From the NCBI GenBank assembly GCA_017979445.1, contig CM030711.1, positions 39,920,757-39,984,756 on the forward strand: a DNA stretch of 64,000 nucleotides. The letters run 5' to 3'. The notes below the pieces were generated by a model. The model ran no database searches. It had not been told where the DNA came from and was given only the letters and a program-made list of their open reading frames with translations. This document shows positions 57,911 to 64,000 of the stretch, in pieces. The translations under genes were made by a program, and so were the position numbers. Numbering within the stretch: the stretch's first letter is position 1; the number at the start of each line of letters is the position of its first letter. This DNA comes from Akebia trifoliata. Lineage: Eukaryota; Streptophyta; Magnoliopsida; Ranunculales; Lardizabalaceae.

Positions 57911-60900
57911 GTAGTTCTCTTTCTCTCTCTCTCTCTGTCTCTCTCCAGCACACATGTCTTCATTTCATTAATCGTGCAATCCAACAATTTGAGACTACAC
58001 GTTGAAGATCTGAGTGTGGGAAGGTTGGTGAGTTTCATTTTTCAATTTCATTTCTGATTCGTTCTGTTTTGTACATTTAGGTTTTTATGAGTTTGGATTA
58101 ATTTGTTTATTTGTGTTTAGGTTTTTGAGATCTTTCACAATTTCTTTTTTCTTGTTGAATCTGTTAAGTTGTTGCTTAGTTGTAAAAATTCGATCACTAA
58201 AGTATTTCTTTTTAGTTTATTTGGATGATCTCCAGAAGTAGAAAACACTATTTAGAATGAGAAGGAGGTGGATAAATCTTTAAAGATTGTTTGTGATATT
58301 GGTTTTGTCTAAATTCCAATTGTAACCTTTTGTTATATTTCAAAAAGAACAAAAGATGCAAAAAAAACTACAAGATTATTATTATTTAATCTTCTTTGCT
58401 TGTCATTGTTGTTTAGTAGATGTAGTCTATGATGATCACAATCACATATCTTGTTATTGAGTGCCTTCTTGTTTTGCTGAACATTTTCATTTTGAAAGTA
58501 GAGTTCCGATCTAGTACTATATATATACATATATATGATAAGTATAAATTTTATTAATTGAAGAGAAGAATGTACAAGTAGGCAATCGAGATGATCAACC
58601 TAAAGAACAAGGAGAAACAAAAGACAAGAAGCTATCCCAAGCACATAGACTCCCCATCTACTAAATAATTGATTAGGCATTGCAGAAGCTTTGCCCATGC
58701 CTGAAGGACCTCAATCGCTTACACTTTTGGTTACATTGCTATTAAAATATTTTCAACGAACATAGCATCTGCCAAAGTCAGTCTGTATGGTTTGTTCATG
58801 ACTTGCTTGGATTATTTCCATTATAAATAGAATTATTATATTCACAATTTAATAGTATATGCATATGAAATTCATCAACAAGAAGAGGTAGAAGCTTATA
58901 GAGTTAGCAATCTAGAAGGATGACTAGCCAATGGGATCAAAGTAATATTAATGGTAAAGAGATTTTTTTTGTGCATAATCTGATTTGTTTATGGAAATTG
59001 GCTCTAAACATGAACGGACAACACAATAGATTAGTAATGAACACTGTAGAATCAGATCGTCAGGTACTTGCATATTTTTATGGGATCAAAGTAATATCTT
59101 CTCTTATTTTTCAATGCAATATGGTCCCATTTGGATGAATGCCAGACAGGAGAGACCCAAAACCTGTGCCTAATTTTTTTATATAAATCATATATATCCT
59201 TTGTAATAATTTTCATAACTATATATATGTGCTTTTCTTTAAGTTACACACGCGCACACACACACACACATCATTTGTGTTGATGGTCCCCCCTTGTTGG
59301 AGCTAGACCACCATATGTATGGTCTCATATTCCATTGCCTTGTGAAGCAGCGTTGTTGCCATTACCTCTTGGGATTGGCCATGAGACACACATTTGTTTG
59401 AAACTCAATTCCATAATTTGTGTATCATTCTCCTTTTATGAATTAATTTCATAAAGCATGTCTTTCAAGTTCCCGAAGATATAATTCTTATTAGTAGATT
59501 CCACTATTCTAGCACAGGACTCACAAAAATTGGTCAGTTGTGGTTCTTATTGCACAACAGATATTCTGCAATATTTCTACCCTTGGCCTTGAAATATTTA
59601 TTTCTCATTCCATCTAGCTTGCTATCCATTCTACACTGTTCCTGTTCTTTTTGCAAACTATTTCTTCCAATTCTAATATGTTTTCTATTTCCAGTCCCCT
59701 GCTCACTTGAGGTTTAAATTCTTATCAAAATATTGTTTTGGTTGTCATCTTAGCTTCTCGAGTAAATGAATGTTACATTGTGAGGAAAATCCAAGAAGGT
59801 TTTTATGTCATCTCACTTCTCATGCTCTTGACCATTTTGACAATTATTCTGCCAGGATTCAGTTAAGTTAATTTAGACAATTTTGGGAAAATGTTGTAAA
59901 AAATTGGGAACATTTTAGTAAACATAGTACTGATGTTTTTGGGTTTCTTATTAAAACCCATTACCTGCAATCCTGTAAAAAACCTATCAGTAAACCTTGT
60001 ATTCGTTTACATTTTTTTTTTAGTTTTCATTTTAGTTGAGTAACTTTGTTTTTACATTTTCAGTTGTACCAATAGCTTTTTTATTTATAATTATAATTAT
60101 ATATGCCTCTTGAGGGAATCTTTTTTTCCTTCTTAGTGTCTTTCTTGCATGAATTTCCCTACAGCTTGGACCTGTTTGATAAATTACTTGCTTTTTAAAC
60201 CTGTGCTGTGTAGTTCTTATCTGCAACATTTTTTCCACTTGTTGTGTGTTTTCTTTTTTTGCATGAAGGGCCTATGATGATATCAATAATTTTCATACCA
60301 TCTTTCGGGACTGAATGGCTATTATGTCTTGTTGTCAATTCTGCAATTCTGAGGCCTATAGTTGCACTCTAAATTTTCCACTAAACAAAAAGTGTATTAT
60401 TTCAGTTAGAAAAATTTCTCTTTTTTATCAGACATAGAATGACTTTTTCAAAAATGACCCTTCTTTGCTTCCCTTTAATTTTTTGTAGTATATTAATGTG
60501 CCGCTTGTAGTTTTGAAATGTTTGTCTGTGATTGCTTCCTTACGAAGCAAGTGATTGCTCCACTTTTTTAGTATACCAATGTCATTACTCCTTTTTTTTC
60601 CCTAGTGGTTCTCCTAAACATCTTGAACAGTATTGCACCCTTATCTTCTTTTGACTGTCCAAGAGGTAAGATCGTTGAGTGATAATAACCATAGGCTTGG
60701 GTTAAAAGTCCTCCTACAGTAACATACTCTTACAAAAATATACCTACTAAGATGCTCATTGGGCATTAATTTTTTTTGGTGTCCTTTGTAATCCAAATTG
60801 GTATTACAGCCCCAAATTATATTTCCCAAATGGGTTGGAGCACATTGTTGTCTGACTTATTTTTTGGGGTGTGTTTAAGGAATTAAATTTCATTATACAA

Positions 60901-61004
60901 TATTGTAGTGACTTGTCAAATCTTTTGTTGATGTTCTATCTAATTAGTTTTTAGACTGAGTTGTCAAATGCTGCATATTGGTTTTGTCTTCTCAACCCAT
61001 CCAG
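57911..61004 (+). other. interior of the CACTA element without clear coding sequence
   Basis: Intron-like, T-rich sequence. A (CA)n tract lies at about 59247-59270. A 72-codon frame at 58920-59138 is not recognised. The large first exon expected of FRIGIDA-like genes was not found here. Confidence 0.45.
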
Positions 61005-61758
61005 CCTTTAGAGGCAGAGCAGTTTGATGAGTGCTTGTCACTCTGTTATGTTGCAGATCTTATTGAAAAACAAAATAATAAAGGGAAGCAACTAGAGGCT
61101 GTTAAGTTTGCCTATGCATTTGATCTTGTTGACAAGTTCCCCCCAGTACCCCTTTTAAAAGCCCACTTGAAGCAATCCAAGAAGGTTGCGGTTGAAATCT
61201 GCAGTAAGGGAAATCATTCAGTACAGTCCCAGGTACGTTCAGATACATTCCTTGTGTTAGATGCATCATTTTGAATTCATATTAATTCATAGTCGGCATT
61301 CATTGCATACGTTGTGCTATACACTTGCCAAACAGAACGAGGCTATGACTAAGGAGCTTGCTTCATTAAGAACAATAATCAAATGCATCGAAGAGCATGA
61401 TCTTGAATCACAATACCCACGAGATGGCCTCAAGAAATATGTTGGACAGTTGGAGAAGCAGAAGGCGGATAGAAAACGTCCTGCTTCTGGCCCTGGACCC
61501 ATTCCCAAGAAGAAGCAGCAGCAGCAGCATTCTAGAAACAAGCGTCACAGGGCATCTGTGTCCATGCCCATAGCTACTGCTACTACTACTACTACTTCTG
61601 TTGCTCAATTTTCTTATGCTCATTTGCAGCCTGAGGGCTTCTTACAGGATGGTGTAGTTATGCATCCATACATGATGAGTTCATCATCATCCCAATGTCA
61701 ACTGGTTGGCAGTGCTCCTGCTCCTGCTCTGGCTCCGGCTACTGCTAGTTCTCACTAG
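61005..61758 (+). pseudogene. FRIGIDA-like protein, 3' half
   Basis: Two exons: 61005-61232 (76 codons, AG before, GTACGT after) and 61336-61758 (141 codons including stop). Exon 1 encodes LEAEQFDECLSLCYVADLIE and AYAFDLVDKFPPVPLLKAHL; exon 2 encodes ELASLRTIIKCIEEHDLES, a basic KPKKK-like stretch (PIPKKKQQQQHSRNKRHR) and a Thr/Ala-rich tail. This is the C-terminal part of the FRIGIDA superfamily, nuclear scaffold proteins linked to flowering control and chromatin regulators. The N-terminal coiled coil and first half of the domain are missing. The frame stays open for 26 codons after the TAG (to a TAG at 61837). It sits inside a CACTA element, so it is a captured fragment, though both exons read cleanly. 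Confidence 0.88.
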
Positions 61759-62119
61759 TTGAATTCAGCAATTGGATCATATGGCCTTGGTGCTTCTAGT
61801 AATCGTTTTGAGTTATGGTGTGGATCCAAGCCCATCTAGGTCACACCTGTACTCTTCAGAGTCTCTCATGACTTCTGGTTTGTACAATAGATTAATATGT
61901 AATCTGTTTTCGAGGTCACAATTTTTCTAATATGCATAGGTTGGATCTACGTAGATCCAAATGTTCCAGTTGTAATGAATTCATTTTGAACTATAACACA
62001 CTTATTATTTTAGTAATGAACCTTGATTTTAGTTGTAATTATTTGGATAAAAATCAATATCATGAAAATGAAGTATTTTTCTTATCAATGCAATTTTTCA
62101 TTTTTCTCACGTGAAAAAA

Positions 62120-62460
62120 TATTAAAAAGACAAACGATGGATGTCGTTAAAAAAAGTCTATCAAAAATACGGATAATAACCGTCGTTTATAAGTTGTATG
62201 TTAAGGTTTGAAATTGACAAAAAAAGCGACGGTCTTCACCCGTCGTTTATAAATTGCATGTTAAGTTTGAAATCGACACAAAAACGACGGTCTTCGTCCG
62301 TCGTTTATTGCTACATGCAAAAATCGTCGTTTTTAACGACATTTTGTTCACAGATGATGTCCGTCGTTTTTGAAAAACAACTTCGTTTTTACAACTGCCC
62401 TTGCAATGGTGAGAACTGTCGTTTTTCTTTAAAAACGACGGCTTTGGATCGTCGTTTTAG
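62120..62460. repeat. CACTA right subterminal repeats
   Basis: At least eight copies of CCGTCGTTT or its complement AAACGACGG in both orientations, some in near-hairpin pairs (ACGACGGTCTTCGTCCGTCGT near 62285). These are the usual transposase-binding arrays of CACTA elements. The matching array near the left end is at 57193-57275. Confidence 0.85.
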
Positions 62461-62478
62461 TTGAAATATGACGTAGTG

Positions 62479-62925
62479 CATTACCAATGTACCGAGCATG
62501 CATCCACTTGCTCCAAAGCGACTCATTTTTTACCATCCTACAAAAAAGCTTCATAAGACAAATTTTATTCCAATAATGGATTTTACGGATTCCCAGCCCC
62601 CGTTCCTGACGAGGGCAGCACACCCTACCGCATTTGATCACATGAAATGAAGACCCACCCCAAAGAAAATGGCTAAACAAAGACTCGATTTTTTGGAAAA
62701 CTTCTTCAGGAATTTCAAAACAAGAGGTCCAATAAATATGGAAGGATGACAATACCGATTTAATCAACTCAACTCTACTAGCATAAGAAAGAAGATTTCT
62801 CTTCCAACCTTCAAGCCTTTTAAGAATTTTTTCAATCAACGGATGACACTTGGATATCAATAACCTAGATGGAAATAGAGGAAGCCCCAAATATCTAATA
62901 GGCAAACAGCCTTCATGGAAAGAGA
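62479..62925 (-). pseudogene. LINE E, 5'-most piece
   Basis: The minus strand encodes PIRYLGLPLFPSRLL, EGWKRNLLSYASRVELIKS and YWTSCFEIPEEVFQKIESLF, then SLWSKWMHARYIGN. This is the RT thumb to linker of the same L1 type as copies A-D. The frame runs into 57163 once the CACTA element is removed. The 5' end is lost at a (GA)n tract near 62926-62950. Confidence 0.85.
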
Positions 62926-62955
62926 GAGAGTGAGAGAGAGAGAGAGAGTGAGAGT
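62926..62955. repeat. (GA)n microsatellite
   Basis: AGAGAGAGAG with GT interruptions, between the LINE remnant and the MITE. Confidence 0.9.
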
Positions 62956-62957
62956 TG

Positions 62958-63199
62958 TTATATATAATGGAGGGGTAGTATTCAATGGCTAACTTTTTGG
63001 CAAAACATTTTTCAAAACATGAGTTAGAAGTTTTGGAATGGGCTGATTTTTGGTGAGGATGATCTCTACGGTGAGGAGATCATCATCACCAAAAATCAGC
63101 CCATTCCAAAACTTCTAACCCATGTTTACAAGTTGAAAAATCGTGGACCGTCCATTTTTTGTAAACTATTTTTGATGGGGTTAGAAGTTTTGTAATGGT
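62958..63199. mobile_element. second copy of the 33-kb MITE family, truncated
   Basis: It shares the core GAGTTAGAAGTTTTGG and CTGATTTTTGGTGAGGATGATCT with the element at 33017-33403, and forms a near-perfect hairpin (63043-63105). The left flank TATATAATGGAGGGGTAGTATTCAA parallels the left end of the first copy. The right part stops near GGTTAGAAGTTTTG, so it is incomplete. Confidence 0.75.
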
Positions 63200-63249
63200 T
63201 GACACCATTACAACCTAAGCCTTTGTCCAATCATCTCCCTCCAAATTTG

Positions 63250-63522
63250 GACAATGGACAATTTTGTGAATTCTAATAAATGCTTGACCATGTTCTTGAT
63301 AGGTGCATTACTCTCTGCCATGCTATTCAAGACCTTATTAAGCAAGGAAATGTCACCATACCTGCTCCTACCACGTCCAATGTTAAAACTAACCATTTGT
63401 CGACATTTCAAAATCAACCCCCTCCTACTCTGAACCTAATATTCATATTCAAACTCGAATTAGTTGATCCAATTTCTTTCATTTACTCAATTGGTCTTAA
63501 CAATGCATCATCCCCATGCTAG
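63250..63522 (+). pseudogene. Ty3-type gag fragment
   Basis: The plus strand encodes DHVLDRCITLCHAIQDLIKQ and GNVTIPAP, which resembles the region after the nucleocapsid zinc finger in Tat/Ogre-type gag polyproteins (a DRCITLRHAIQDLI-like word). The rest is not recognisable. The opposite-strand frame here is a shadow. Confidence 0.5.
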
Positions 63523-64000
63523 AATGAGCCCACCTACCATAAGACAGTGATAGAACTGAAAAATAGAGAGATTATTGAAACAACAGGTTATTCAACATGT
63601 GACATGCTCAAATCAGAATATAAAGAGATAGCAAAAGCAAGCAAGTTCAAGTCACCCATCAAAGATATCTGAAGTGGCATAGACCCTAGAATTGTGTCTC
63701 TCCATTTGGAATGATGTCCTCATTTTAAGTCTTCTTTTACCTTGCGTTAGTCTTTGAGTTTAGTTAGTCATTTCGACTATATTAAGTTTTTTTAATTCTA
63801 GGCTTCAGTCAAGTTTGTCAGTCTATGTTTTTTTATTCCAATAAATAATAAAAAATTATTATCATACGTGCAATAATTATGTGAACATAAAATTTGACAT
63901 GAGGAATTACTCAAGGCTCACTAATCAAGCTTGATAAATATTAGAATTAAAGAGTACACTCAAAAAATGCAAATGAGTACTACATTATTTTCAGGGGAAC
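63523..64000. other. non-coding end of window
   Basis: No gene or bounded repeat is recognised. Confidence 0.35.

Larger units (their letters stand above)
57164..62478. mobile_element. CACTA element carrying a FRIGIDA-like gene fragment (Pack-CACTA), TSD CAT
   Basis: Left end CACTACGTCACAAACACT at 57164; the right end, read from 62478 on the other strand, is CACTACGTCATATTTCAAC: ten identical terminal bases beginning with CACTA. CAT is at 57161-57163 and 62479-62481, the 3-bp duplication of CACTA elements. Subterminal ACGACGG/CCGTCGTTT repeats occur near both ends (57193-57275; 62120-62460). Without it the host LINE reads on in frame (YIGN-GDIW). Length 5315 bp. No transposase; the cargo is a FRIGIDA-like 3' half and a leader-like segment. 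Confidence 0.93.

Noticed and set aside
61317..61623. Minus-strand frames over the FRIGIDA-like exon
   Set aside because: Reflections of the CAG/ACT repeats in the real exon on the plus strand.

Overview
This is a transposon-rich, AT-rich stretch of a flowering-plant nuclear genome, probably a dicot. The evidence is spliced plant gene exons (callose synthase, FRIGIDA-like, myosin XI, NPH3/BTB, dynamin-related DRP2, a receptor kinase, a ZIF-like transporter), L1-type LINEs with RNase H, CACTA, hAT and Tourist-like DNA elements, Ty3 and copia-type LTRs, integrated pararetrovirus sequence and a plastid rps4 fragment. The species cannot be told from the sequence. A 100-N assembly gap lies at 25204-25303, so linkage across it is not proven.

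Layout. 1-3330: decayed endogenous pararetrovirus (protease, reverse transcriptase, RNase H and a second ORF). 3331-7036: non-coding, with three foldback/MITE elements. 7042-10210: a 3.2 kb LTR-type element with a GACAT target duplication. 11604-13449: a plastid rps4 fragment next to a second, inverted pararetrovirus piece (movement protein). 13450-17118: a Ty3 (Tat-like) LTR-like repeat split by a hAT-type element. 18312-21303: the best host-gene candidate, the first two exons of a callose synthase with a duplicated leader; its remaining exons are not in the window. 21601-25835: copia-like LTR remnant, LINE RNase H fragment, a giant foldback, the gap and a small TIR element.

25836-49715 is dominated by LINEs: four plus-strand copies of one L1 family (called A to D here), a 3' stub, a minus-strand LINE of a second family, and an LTR nested in copy A. 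At 31756 a CACTA-type end precedes minus-strand exon fragments of myosin XI, NPH3/BTB and, beyond a MITE with a nested solo LTR, DRP2.

49620-62925: one minus-strand LINE is split into three pieces by two CACTA-type insertions. The one at 57164-62478 has matching CACTACGTCA ends and a CAT target duplication, and carries the 3' half of a FRIGIDA-like gene. The one at 49716-55862 carries receptor-kinase and ZIF-like transporter exons; removing it and one copy of its AAA duplication restores LINE alignment. The window ends with a second copy of the 33 kb MITE family and a scrap of Ty3 gag.

No intact transposase, reverse transcriptase or viral gene is visible. The main biological interest is repeated capture of host exons by CACTA-type elements and a readable order of nested insertions.
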